Assembly: GCA_000727475.1 (NCBI GenBank)
Contig: KL647288.1
Coordinates: forward strand, 223,510-287,509
Reading direction: 5' to 3'
Origin: Sarcocystis neurona
Taxonomy: Eukaryota > Apicomplexa > Conoidasida > Eucoccidiorida > Sarcocystidae
DNA length: 64,000 nucleotides
The first letter of the stretch is position 1; every line of letters begins with the position of its first letter. Under the pieces are notes generated by a model that did no database searches, had not been told where the DNA came from, and worked only from the letters and a program-made list of their open reading frames with translations. Shown here one piece after another: positions 15,296 through 26,379 of the stretch. Position numbers and translations under genes: made by a program.

Positions 15296-16528
15296 AATCA
15301 CGCACATTTTAACGTGCTACTGGGAAGGCACTTCTCTGCGTTCATGCGTGCTGCGTACATCTGTTTACTTAGCCTGGGGACACGACTGGTCGGTCTCGAG
15401 TGTAGGTGTCGCACTGAGTCGCGAGGGAAAGGGGAGACAGATAACGACGACAACATGAGTCGACCTCCGTGTTAAACGGTAAGGAAGGAGGGGCACGCGC
15501 GACATGTCATACCGGTATATTCGTACGTACGTCCAGACATGACATTGGGACTTCATCGAGAAATACTTCTGGGATGAGCTTATTTTCATTAGTTCCCAAG
15601 TGTTCGTTCATATCGACAGTCGAACCTCTACCACACGTGCAGAAACATAGAAACCTTTCCCTCTGTGGATACTGCGAATGAATACAACTTTCCCTGGGGG
15701 GGACATCAGGGACCTCAAAGCAAGCGAGAAGGATTTTCTCCAGACACTACGCGTGCAGGCTACACGAAGTTTGAAATTTTTCCCCTCCCAAGCATTATCC
15801 ATGTACGTGCTTTTATATATGTATATATATATGTGTATACTAGATAGACGCACGTTGATGTGGCGCCTTACTTGTAGCTCGCTACATATGACGTAGGCTT
15901 CCAGAAGTCTCGAAGATACCCTTTCCACACCATACAATACGTGTGTGCATGCTAGAGCCTACGCGCATAAAAATATCTACGTATACCTAGATAGATACAC
16001 GTAAATACAGGAAACTGTTACACACACAGGTGTGTACACATACAACTTGACAGATGCAGAGCAACGCGCTACACACCGTCGACTCGTTGCTTCTTCTGTG
16101 TATATATATATGTACATATGTATACAGACGTGCGCACACCTATACACGCACACATATACACCCATATGAAAACTACAGCGTACATGAGTGTGCACACAAG
16201 TGAAGGAGCAAGCAACACATCGGTACTTACATATATGTATTCACACAAAAATTGTCACATACGACTGTAGGCACGTATGTGTACATTCGTATATACATGT
16301 ATATATATATATATATGTACATATGTGCGCACAAAAAGCAGGGTTGCGTACACGTGCGTCCTGATTTTTGCAGAACAAGTGTCAACAGGTGTGCTGTATG
16401 CATGCGTATACGTAGACATGCATATCTCTACATGTTTGTATGAATGCCAGTGTTTCTTACGTGTACAGCAGACATTGTATTCGACGTATACATGTAAAGA
16501 CGTGCGCATAGTTGTACGTACGCAGACA

Positions 16529-16566
<38 letters not shown>

Positions 16567-18758
16567 CAAGCGGGTATTCCTATGAGTGCAACGCACATAC
16601 TTGCGTGTTTGTCTTGTATTCGTTTGTGCAGATGTCCACTGTGCATCCACTGAAATGCACTCCTGGTGATTTTAGGTTCCCCGGTCGCGTGAATCGCCTG
16701 TTATTCAACTAAAGCCATCCGCCACCGGGGCTTCGTAGTAGTAGTACAACAACATGTGCATATATACGTATCAGGGTGTATATGCGTGTGTACGCGTATA
16801 TATATATATCTCTACACTTGAATAGCTACGCACTCACATACACATCTCTATAGGTGTTTCTTTACACAGACGTATTAATATGTATGTGTTTCTATTTCTC
16901 GCAAAGGAGATAAACACATGCGTGTAACTGCGAGAAGGGTAATTTTGCATGAAATCTACGGGTCTCGACGTATACACTAGGGGGTCAGACACTGGCTCCT
17001 TCGTCTGGAAGTATGTCTAATTTCCTGCCTTCGAAGAGGAGGAGATGCATCAAACTGGGACCCCGATCCCAGCACTTCACTTTCGTTGTCTACTGTGTTT
17101 TTCAGAAATTAGTTCTGCTCTTGAGACTGTGCACTGTAGCGCGATCCATTCACATGTGTCTGTATTTGTGCAGCGTGTAAGAAGAAAATGAAGAAGAAAC
17201 AACAGGATCACACGTAGGTGTGGACCTACATGTTGTGCCAATGTTGCCCTGTGCATATATATGTATATATGCATATATGTCTACACACTGATGAACCCCG
17301 CCGTGTGCATACATATATATATATATACACGCATATATACACACGTATAAAGATTTATAAATCTGTAAGAACGACGTAATATACTTTTTGCCTTGGGGTG
17401 TATGTATTTTCGCACCTGTGCATGCGGCCCAGAGAGAAATGTGGCGGCAGGTTGCAACGCACCAAGTAGATATCTGTGTATATGACTACTGCTTCTGTGA
17501 GTGGAAGCTGGACTGCAGGGAAGTATCACTTGTGTGTCCCCGATCCTTCAGTTTCCTCCTCTTCATGTGCAAAGAAGCATGTCTCCCCGTGTAACTCTCG
17601 CGCAGTCTCTTCCTTCAGGGCTGAAACCGTGTTTTGAAGCAGGCAGGCTAAGTAGCGAGACACAGACGCAGACACGCGCTGCGACTCTCAAAAACCCCGT
17701 AGAGCCTGCGCCACCTAAAGAAGGCTGTGCCGTATTGTCCCTGCTGATGACCTCTCCGAGACCCTGAAGCATGCCCGTGTAAGGAGAAACACAGAGACGC
17801 TCTTGTTTCCCGTTGTCGCCTGACGCGAAAATGCTGAGTGGAGAGTGACGGTTGTTTTGCTCGTTTATACTCAGGTGCTATCTATGTTGAGCGCGGATGA
17901 GGCAAGAGCAGCAGCCTCTGCCTCGGATGAGGTGGGTTTTGCAGAAAAGAAGAAACATGGAGAAATGGATAACGTTCTGCTGCGCGAGCGGTATAAATGC
18001 AACCGTATCCACACGCGCTATTTTACAGATATAGAAACCTATATATATGCACGTATATACACGGAAGTGGTAATAGTAGCAGTTCTAGCGTTGCCGTTGT
18101 TCTTTTGTTCTTTGACGCAGTCGTGGAACTTTCGAAGCGCCGCGTTGTGAGAAAAAGAGTCACTGCCGCCGTCGTCGCCTGTCCAGTGTCTACACAGTGC
18201 GCAGCACATCACTGAGACATACTTGCGTGTACGTGTTACCTCATGGGATGCAGTATATTCTTATACGTATAGAGGCAGTCAAGTGGCTGGAGCCCACACA
18301 AAGAACCGTGGTAACCTCCACCGTTTTATTCGGTTTGATGTAGACGATGATACGCGTGTACGGAAGTGCAGGCGTGTAGATGCAGCAAGCACACATCTAC
18401 CGACGTTGTTGAGAATCGGGTCCGCGTTGCAGTGTTGTCATACGTACATAAACAGAATTGGAAGATCATGTATCCATGCTTTATCAACATTTATATGCAC
18501 CAACATACATGTGTGTATGACTAAGCAATTAAGAGGTGCTTCGTGTATGTGTGTATATATCTATACATATATACACGCAAAGGAGAGCAGATACGGTGGA
18601 AAGCGGTAGGAACCCTTCAAAAACGGAAGCAAAAGACGAGGAGTTCTCGCGAGTGCGTACCTGTGAGCGCGCAGACTATTTCTGCTGCTGAACCAACGGA
18701 AGAGGCGCAGGAGGAAACCGTCAAGCGCGTGAAAACGAAGCTTCTGCATTACGAGCAG
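5517..18758 (+). CDS. MEMO-family (AMMECR1-neighbour/LigB-like fold) protein, eight exons, divergent, with N-terminal hydrophobic segment
   Basis: Rebuilt exons are 5517-5811, 7276-7432, 9662-9777, 12016-12373, 12701-12756, 15016-15086, 17875-17931 and 18675-18758. All have GT-AG ends and compatible phases. The spliced frame follows the MEMO family in order: HAGAWYP (about residue 90), CPHDRY (H127), FILAPLH (H161), HSIELQLPF (about 212), LFVVST (about 262), FCGQQ (C341) and LLHYEQ. Human MEMO1 binds metal through a His, His, Cys set, and the matching H127, H161 and C341 are present. The family Asp and His after the VVSS motif are replaced by Asn268 and Leu271. Residues 25-45 are strongly hydrophobic and followed by TKA-AP, which suggests a signal peptide or anchor; this is unusual for a family known as cytosolic. 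The exon 4/5 junction is uncertain: an alternative pairs a donor after 12369 with an acceptor before 12721. The stop-containing last exon is not firmly placed. Function is unknown. MEMO proteins elsewhere act in redox and migration signalling. Confidence 0.82.
6221..6289. repeat. 23-bp unit repeated three times in tandem
   Basis: Three adjacent 23-base units (6221-6243, 6244-6266, 6267-6289) share the core TCAGCTGgATAAatat. The third is the most diverged. They lie in the first intron of the MEMO-family gene. Confidence 0.8.
8180..8220. repeat. (CT)n(TA)n compound microsatellite
   Basis: A pure CT run is joined directly to a TA run inside the second MEMO intron. Confidence 0.9.
9841..9877. 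repeat. (TA)n microsatellite, interrupted
   Basis: TA dinucleotides broken by single C and G bases, about 65 bases after the exon ending at 9777. Confidence 0.85.
10479..10509. repeat. (TA)n microsatellite
   Basis: Near-pure TA tract in the third MEMO intron, flanked by ACACGTGT-like alternating purine-pyrimidine words. Confidence 0.85.
10580..10602. repeat. (TA)n microsatellite
   Basis: Pure TA run followed by TGTGTCTGTG, in the third MEMO intron. Confidence 0.85.
11535..11611. repeat. (TA)n and (GA)n microsatellites
   Basis: A broken TA/TGTATA tract at about 11,535-11,583 is followed by a GA run at 11,593-11,611. A shorter GA run lies upstream near 11,321-11,335. Confidence 0.85.
13340..13610 (+). 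other. Pyrimidine-rich intronic stretch
   Basis: About 270 bases within the intron between MEMO exons 5 and 6 are dominated by C and T on the plus strand. This opens a long Ser/Leu/Phe-rich frame that has no coding character. It is probably intron sequence only. Confidence 0.6.
14590..14622. repeat. (TG)n microsatellite
   Basis: TG dinucleotides with occasional CG, about 400 bases before MEMO exon 6. Confidence 0.9.
15215..15293. repeat. (CA)n microsatellite, longest in window
   Basis: About 80 bases of CA repeat with a few TA and CG interruptions, starting about 130 bases after MEMO exon 6. On the minus strand it reads as a Cys-Val repeat, which is a translation artefact. Confidence 0.95.
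16531..16564. repeat. (AT)n microsatellite
   Basis: An uninterrupted AT run of about 34 bases in the intron before MEMO exon 7. Confidence 0.9.
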
Positions 18759-19884
18759 GTAAGCAAAAAAACCACGCTTTCTCTTACACTCATTCATACA
18801 GATATATCTACAAGTGTGTACACTTTTTCAAGCTGCCAAACTGAGAGTCAGAGACAATAAGAAAGTACAAGCTCCCAATTACGCTTGTACGTGTATCTAG
18901 GGGTGCCGGTGCATTTAGTTGTATCTTTCTGCAGACGTAAAAAAATTTTCACCTGTGTATAGACACATAACTGCAGGTGACGTGCAAAGAAGGTATTCGT
19001 GGATATGTGGAAAATGGACGCAAAGTGCCCGCACGCCTGTATCCTTCAGCCGAAGTTCACCTCCACCCGTCCTGTCTTTCACATTATCTCCCTACCCGCA
19101 ATTCTGTCTTGTTCTTCTCGGTCCTCCCTCCCCCACACTCATAAATGATACCGGTGTGTACAAACGTACATACAGCAGTGTGTGCGGGAAGCGTAGTGAA
19201 ACTGAGAATGGAGCAAAACTCTCGGATAGAATGCGAAGCGACAGAAGCAAACAAGCAAACACACACACGTGCGTACACACACGGAAAACCACTACCTGTA
19301 CATACACATATACACAAGAACATGAGCATATTCTCGAAGGAAAATGTATACGCGCTCGCCCACTTGTGCACAAGTTTAGATGGCGAAAATACTTGCAAAT
19401 AACGAACCGTGTGCAGATGCCACTACATATATTTATGGACAGACAGACGGAGTACGGAACACATATGTAGTATGTAGGGAGAGATAGATACACTTGTACG
19501 CCATTGTGGACATGCAAAAAAATAAGCGTTCTCTTTTTGTATCATGTCCAATCCAGTTTATTCCTGGAAAGCACTCCGCCAGAAAGCTCTCATCTTCATA
19601 CGCGGCGTTAGCTACGTACAAAGTCTAACGACAAGCTGCTCTGCCCGGGGAGTTCATCTCCCTTCTGCAGAGATGGCCAGATGTGCGGCAACCTCAGTGG
19701 AGAAGCTCCACGGCCGCCTCATTGGAGAAGTTCCACGCCCCTTCCGCAATATACTTCACATTTATGTTCGTTCGGACGCATATATCGATACACGGCCAAT
19801 TTCAAATATGTATCTCTTCCCCCGTACACGTATATATATATATGAAAGCACCAAATAAATAGGTGTTTTCTAGCCTTCTTGCAG

Positions 19885-20055
19885 GGCGGCGATATCACTT
19901 GTAGCGAAAACCCATACTCAGCCGAGAAAGCACGAGTCCGTGTACCATTTCCACGTATACTTGTGTGCTGGTATGTGTTCACTGAAATAGATAGATGCCT
20001 TTCTTTATACAAATACAACCATTCCTCAGCTAGCAAGTGTTTCGACGAAAAATGA
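19885..20055 (+). CDS. Candidate terminal exon of the MEMO-family gene
   Basis: A strong polypyrimidine acceptor (TTCTAGCCTTCTTGCAG) is followed by 56 open codons and a stop. The acceptor phase (0) matches the end of MEMO exon 8 at 18,758. Early residues contain a PYSAEKA stretch that could correspond to the family's C-terminal Ser-x-Tyr-Ala-Ala motif. The resemblance is weak and the tail would be longer than usual, so this is only a candidate. Confidence 0.25.
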   Translation, partial: GGDITCSENPYSAEKARVRVPFPRILVCWYVFTEIDRCLSLYKYNHSSASKCFDEK

Positions 20056-20081
20056 CATTTTATTTATAAATCTAACATCAC

Positions 20082-20117
20082 TTCGCATATATATATATAT
20101 ATATATATATATGCGAA
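20082..20117. repeat. 36-bp perfect palindrome, TTCGC(AT)13GCGAA
   Basis: The AT run is bracketed by exact inverted pentamers TTCGC and GCGAA, so the whole 36 bases equal their own reverse complement. It can form a hairpin or cruciform. Confidence 0.9.
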
Positions 20118-23100
20118 ATGTCAATGCTTGAGTGTGAGCGCACCGTTACCACGAGATTGAAGCTCATGGGGAGGTTCCTAACACAGGATATCTGTAGACG
20201 TGGAAATGGATTACTAGAATCAAGCATTACGTGTGCAAGAAGCGAGAGAAGCTTGTACACAGAAAATATACAACAAATACGCATAGGTATGCGACGCGCC
20301 CATCCCCTCTCTTGGGAGAACGTGCAGTTCACGGTGTCTGCCGCTGTCTGCGGCGTCTCCGCAGGGACGCGTTATACCCGTATATACATGTATGCCAACG
20401 TATATGTATCTTTCCATGTATGCATGCGTAGGTGCACCCACAGGCGTAGGAGATGCATTTTCTTTTTGTTTTTCAGTTCATTTCGTGGTGGGCGGATTTC
20501 GTCCTTGCACAAGCAACACAACATGTCTTCGTCGGCCTGACACGCCGACAGCATCAATATGCAGAACAGCAGAATTTGGAAACCCTCCGTAATGCATACT
20601 TGTGCTGGTGCTGCCTGCAAGTACGCAGCGACGCAAAATTCAAGAATCTTCACATAAACTCACGTGTACTTATCCTGCGTGAGCAAATTGTCAGATCGCA
20701 CGCCTTCTTGGTCTACCACCGCTCTATTCCCTTAACGTTTGGGGAATGTTTCTCCTTTCTAGTGTTCTTCGCCGTAGAGTGTTTCTCTCTTTTCGATCGA
20801 GGTGCAGAAGGTCAACAAGCAGAACACACCGGAACATTAGCCAGTGTGTACCTTTAGGCATGCTCACAGACACGAGAGAACCGTTTGAACCAGCAAGAGA
20901 TGTGAAAGTGAGCACGTCCATTTAAATATACGTCCCAGTTGGACAAGTTCCTCAAAGCCGGCACACGTAAGACTTCTGCGTACAAAACTCCCAGAAGTAG
21001 CTTTTGCCATCTACGCAGCACACCAGGTGAATCGCTCTAGACCCCCAGATGTTAGAGTCTTGCCTATAAAAGTCACCGAAACAAACAGTCCTCAGGTAGG
21101 GCTCCATTAAACGACATACTCATACAGAAGCCGCACTGTGCAAGCAAATATGTCGCAGCCACAGACTTCACCAATCCCGAAAACAGTTCCTGTATCTCCA
21201 GTTTGACCCGTTTCGGAAGAGGGTCTCGGTAGTAGTCTCTTTGATGCACACAAAGCTTCCTGTTGCAGCACCGTCATGCAGGAGACATAATATACACAGA
21301 TACGGAGTTAGCCTCACGTGTAGTTTCCTTTGAAAGAATTAACCAATTTTTACGTAGTGCATGTACTATGCATGTAATATCAAAGTATGCATGTCAGGGC
21401 ACAGTGTGATCTGTGAGGTAGAATACATCCTTTTTTTCTGCAGATGAATGGAAACGTACTTGGCAGATCTATACGAGCCGCCGGCTGCTGAAGCGCATGT
21501 CTAGACGCAGGGACTTCGTTGTTGTGAGAAGGACCTACTTGTTCAACAGAATAAACCAATTTTTTCAGTGCAGTCAAGCCAAACAGACCCCTCCTGTGAA
21601 AGTGTGTATACTCGTGAACACAGCTATTTCTATACACTTGATTAGGCACACGTGTGCATATATATCTCTCTATATATATGCATATATATTTTGAACGACA
21701 ATTGTCTTCCGAATCTTCATTTGGCACAAGGCTATGCTGTTGGTGAGAGCTGTTACGATGAATGAAACGAATGCGTGGGGCTGGACAACAACGTGTACAT
21801 GCCTAACAATTATGCGGCAGTGCATGTGTATCTATGTTACTGTGTCAAGGTAGTCTAATACACACATATATGCATACTTGCATATACACGAAGTTACCTG
21901 CGTACAAAAAGGCAGACCTAGAAGAGTCGCCCGGAAGAACAGAATTTACTTGCGGACCAGGATGGGCCAAAGGATTGTCCTGTGGTGTTCCCACTATTAG
22001 TGCAACTCAGGTACAGCCACAGATAGCACCTTAATGCATACTAAGACCTCTACTGTAGCAGGTGGTGAAGAAATCTCACGTATGCTACCTTGCTATCCTC
22101 TCCATCCCCGCATTTAGCCATCTTTAAGACTGCTTATTCAAACACGTATACACGTATTTTACGTAGATTGTAGCTCTTCGGTACAACAGCTTGTGTACCA
22201 CAAATAAGTATAGAGCTACTTACGTCTGCGCACACACATGTATACTACACAGGCCTGTATTTGCAAAATTTACTGCGCGGAAGCGAGGAAGACATAGATA
22301 CATAAACACACATTTCCAAAGGCTAAAACGCAGCAAAATATTCGTGCAAATTCATGTTTTACAACCTTACATGTACAATTGGTATTTCGTAGTCATGCAC
22401 AGAATGCAGCACAGTGCACGTTTGAATCTGGCGCAACGGTAACTACACTTTATCGTGGAAACACGCAGACAAGCGTCCTGATGCACTTGTGTACCTGGAG
22501 ATATATGTACAAGCGGTAATGCACCGGGTTCGCGGAATTTTGCCGCGAAATTTCGAATGGGAACCACATCGACAACTGCGTTCCTGCGTCGCTGAATAAG
22601 CAGAGAAGCTTGGGGCGTACGTTGTACACGAGATGCCGTGTAACGATTGGTGGAGCAGAAGGATTGAAAGATTACTAAAAACGAAACAACAGCACTATAG
22701 TAGCGTACGACTTCTGAAAAATGGCCTGTTTGTTCCCTGCTACAACCGAGTTCCTAAGGCGGATGAACGTGCCATGGCATACGTGCTGTGCCCCGGTTAC
22801 ACTGGCATTATGTTGGCAGTACAGCAGCATTCCTCTCGTTTTCGGCGGTGTAGTTGGACCAGAGGAAGGAGACCTAGAAGTGTCTCACGGGGCCCCCCTG
22901 ACTGTTGTCACTTTGCCTGCTGTCTCATATATAAAAACAGAATGTACCAATGTACTTGCGTTGGACATATACATATATATATATACATGCATATGTATAA
23001 GTGTGCCTTTTTTCCTGTATACATACGCGTGCGCGTGTGCACGGCGGCACAAATGCATACAAGGATGTATATATCCTGAGCCTTGTACTGGCGACTCTCT

Positions 23101-25589
23101 TGATACCGCTTCTAAGCTAGGTACTTAATTCCAGCATTCGCCTTCCTAGCGTCTACTCTGTCACTACATATACACGCACATACGCACAGTGTGAGTACAT
23201 CTGTGACCGTGTGGACGCACAGGTGTTCTGCGTGTGGATAAACTCAGTTGGATAATTGAACGTTTTTATGTACTACACGCAAAGACACATATGCACATGA
23301 GGAACACACATGTGCGGGCAAATGCTTTCAGGATTTTACAACACTGCAGTTGCCATACACTACCTCGCTGGGTAAGCGTGCACCAAGACAACGCGAGGAG
23401 ACGCTTTCACCAATCTACAAGCACGTCTATATATATTATAGAAGAAACCACAACCGATCTGTTCATTCATACATACGTTTATGACACGGCATGAGCCGCG
23501 AATACACAAGCCGATCGCAGAGATATTCTTACACACGTACCGACGTGAACACATTGTTTCTTAAACATCTGCATGTACTCATGTATGTGAGGATGCGTGC
23601 GTGTATGCATAGGTTTGTTTGTGTGCCTGCGTACGTGTGCAGCATTTAAATGGTCAGACATGAGTGATAGTCATCAGGACGAACGTTTGTGCCCACTTAT
23701 GTGTACACGTGGAATTGAGTGGTGTTTCGCATCGCGTTTGGTGTGGTTGAAGGCGCTTGTCTTGCCAGCCGCATGCGCCCCCCACTCACAGGTTGTCACC
23801 AGCAAAAGAATGCTGTTATTTTGGTGACTGTAACATTTTTGCCCTTTGAAGCAGTACAAGATATATTGAGAAGAAGAGTACACGACGGCGGAGCACCCTA
23901 TATGTCCAACAAGGTGCTGTCAGCAGCTCCAAACGTTGAGGGTGTTCACTTTCCGTGGCTTGCTGCCCATACTGGCTTCTCGTGCAGAGACACGTAGACA
24001 TATGTATAAATACGAGCCTGTTGCGGGAAATGAGCTAAAACGAAGAGAGGGGCATCACGGCAGCTCGTTGCCACAGTAGTGTGTGGCCGCGTGAACCTTT
24101 GCTCGCAATGACCCGCCCAGGGCAGGAGAGAATATTTTTTCGCTAGAGAGTTTCGGTATCCTCCCGCGCGCGCGACCGCGTGAGCCCGTCCTTTCTCCGC
24201 ACGAGACGCGAAATGGACGTCTGAACGCTTTCACTTCCAAAACTGTGCAAATTCCGCGCAAAGCTATCCGTAGCCAGTCCACTAAATTTTTTCCGATGCG
24301 TGAATGTGTGTCTATATGTGCGCGTGTTGAAGGGCCATCGTCAACGACTACGCACTAAAACTCCGAAGAGTTGCAACCGCAGCTGCTGTGCGCGCAATTT
24401 CTTTACAAGTTACAGTTGCACGAATGCACATTGATGTGGAAATTTCCTCTTTCTACGCATCCGTGTACGCTTTACGTCATCCATAGCGTGCCGGTTCTTG
24501 ACACCGGCCGAGAGCCACAAGATGGACAATGTTAATGTGTCAGTGTGTCACTGGGTCAAGAAATTCAGTTCGCCTCTCTTCTACAAGGAAAGTCCGGGGA
24601 CGTGTTGTCTACATTTATATACTTCTAATTTCCTGTCCGCTCGTCAGCATATCCATATCTACATATAGAAGGATGTTTAGTGCGACAGAAACGTAGGCTC
24701 AAGGATTCGTGTTGTCAGTGTTGGTCAGTTTTCGACGCGCCTTTGTCCTACAACCGCAAGCCGAGCATACCATAGACCACAATTTTCTGTTTCTCTGCAG
24801 CAGTCTGCATCCTTTTTACTGCTGGTCAATGTTCACGGTGAGTACACCGATGGCTCCTCATGGAGTCTCTGTGAAGTCTCTCCAACTGTACGCGTGCCCT
24901 TTTCCTTCCCACAGCAACCCACCGTTTTCCGTCTAGAGTGGTGGAAGGCTTCTACGTTGTTCGAACGTCTTCGTCATTATCCTGGATTATTCATTTTTAG
25001 GTATTTACGGATCTGAGTCGACTTCCTTGTATCTCTGTCTCCCCGTATATCATTCGGATAGAATTCTCCTCACAACGCGCAAAGTGCGGCATTTCCTGCG
25101 CTACTGAAGGGACACACCGGCTTTTCTTTTGGGTGGTATGGAAGTAAAGGCCGACATTTTTATCCCTCGTCTGCATCTAGTATCCGATTAAATCGTTTCT
25201 GTGTCTCCCGTTCCTCTTCGGTTTCAGCTCGTCTTTCAAACAGGAAATATTTCCCTCCTCAGATCTGCAACTGGAGGGCCGCACAAACTCCGTACGTACG
25301 CGTGCCCACATATGTATGTCTAAACTTATATATGCTCACTTGTACGTGCATATTATATATATACACTTGTGGAAGTGACATGTATCTATCAAAAGACAGA
25401 CATATGTGTAGTGTTTCCTCCGCATATATATACACATATATGTAGTGAGTGCGTGTCAGTCTGTATAAATTGCCTAACTAGGCGGTTTATAGCTGTGGAG
25501 GAATACTTGTGTTTACGCGCCTATCTGGAGGTGAAAAACTTGCAAACACCAGGAACCGTAACCAAGCCTCCCTGAGTGCGTTATGATTC

Positions 25590-25792
25590 ACATACGTGAC
25601 GTGTATATATGATATAAGTATATGTATATACACGTATTATATGTTATATAAATATACGTGCGTATATATGTGTTTGCGTCATACATGTATATCATAACAT
25701 TTTGATATTGTTCCACTAACGCGCACATATATATATAATCTACGGACATGTAACTGAATACACATATATATATATATAGAGAGAGAGAGTCA
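25590..25792. repeat. AT/TG-rich region ending in a (GA)n run
   Basis: A cluster of TATA, ATATACGTG and GAGAGAGAG blocks. It is the last dense microsatellite cluster of the left part of the window. Confidence 0.7.
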
Positions 25793-26379
25793 CATATACT
25801 CGTGTAGATGACGTGTATATGTTTTGACGTCTCTGGGTGCGTGGCGCCTGCCGTTGAGCGAGAAGGCCCCGGTTGCGTGTTCTGTTCAAAACGTTTCTTT
25901 AATTTTGGGAGTTTTTTTTCTTTGGAAATTCTTCTTCTTCAGCAGCAGCCTCTGCTACGTGCCTTCGCTTCTTTTTCACCGGCGTTCTCACGCTTTCTGC
26001 AGTGGCGAGAATTTCGATGAGAGGAACAGGGAAAGCCCAAGTTGAGAAAAGCTGCCTTTGGTATTCCACGCAGAAAAAGCGCACAGGTTTCCCCACGCGC
26101 CGTGCGTATTTGCTTTCCTCCTTCGCTTCCACTCCCATCCGCTGAGACTTCCAGCGGCACCTCACTTCCCACGCAGAGTGGGAGAACTGGGGAGCGCCGG
26201 AAAAATTCGCTCGACAGCAACAAAGCCCGTTCTTGGTGGCCGTGTTTTTCTCGCGGTGCTCTGTCCAACTTGGCGGTGTTTTTTGCTCTCCTCCCTTCTC
26301 TTTCACGCGTACGCACGCGTGTCTACACACAGGGGGACGTCGACTCGTCACATACGCACATCTGTACACACCCGTGTGT

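Noticed and set aside
15044..15307. Cys-Val repeat frame on the minus strand
   Set aside because: Translation of the CA microsatellite.
23843..23998. Open stretch after a GAAGCAG acceptor, considered as the last MEMO exon
   Set aside because: Its phase does not match the end of MEMO exon 8, and the resemblance to the family C terminus is too weak.
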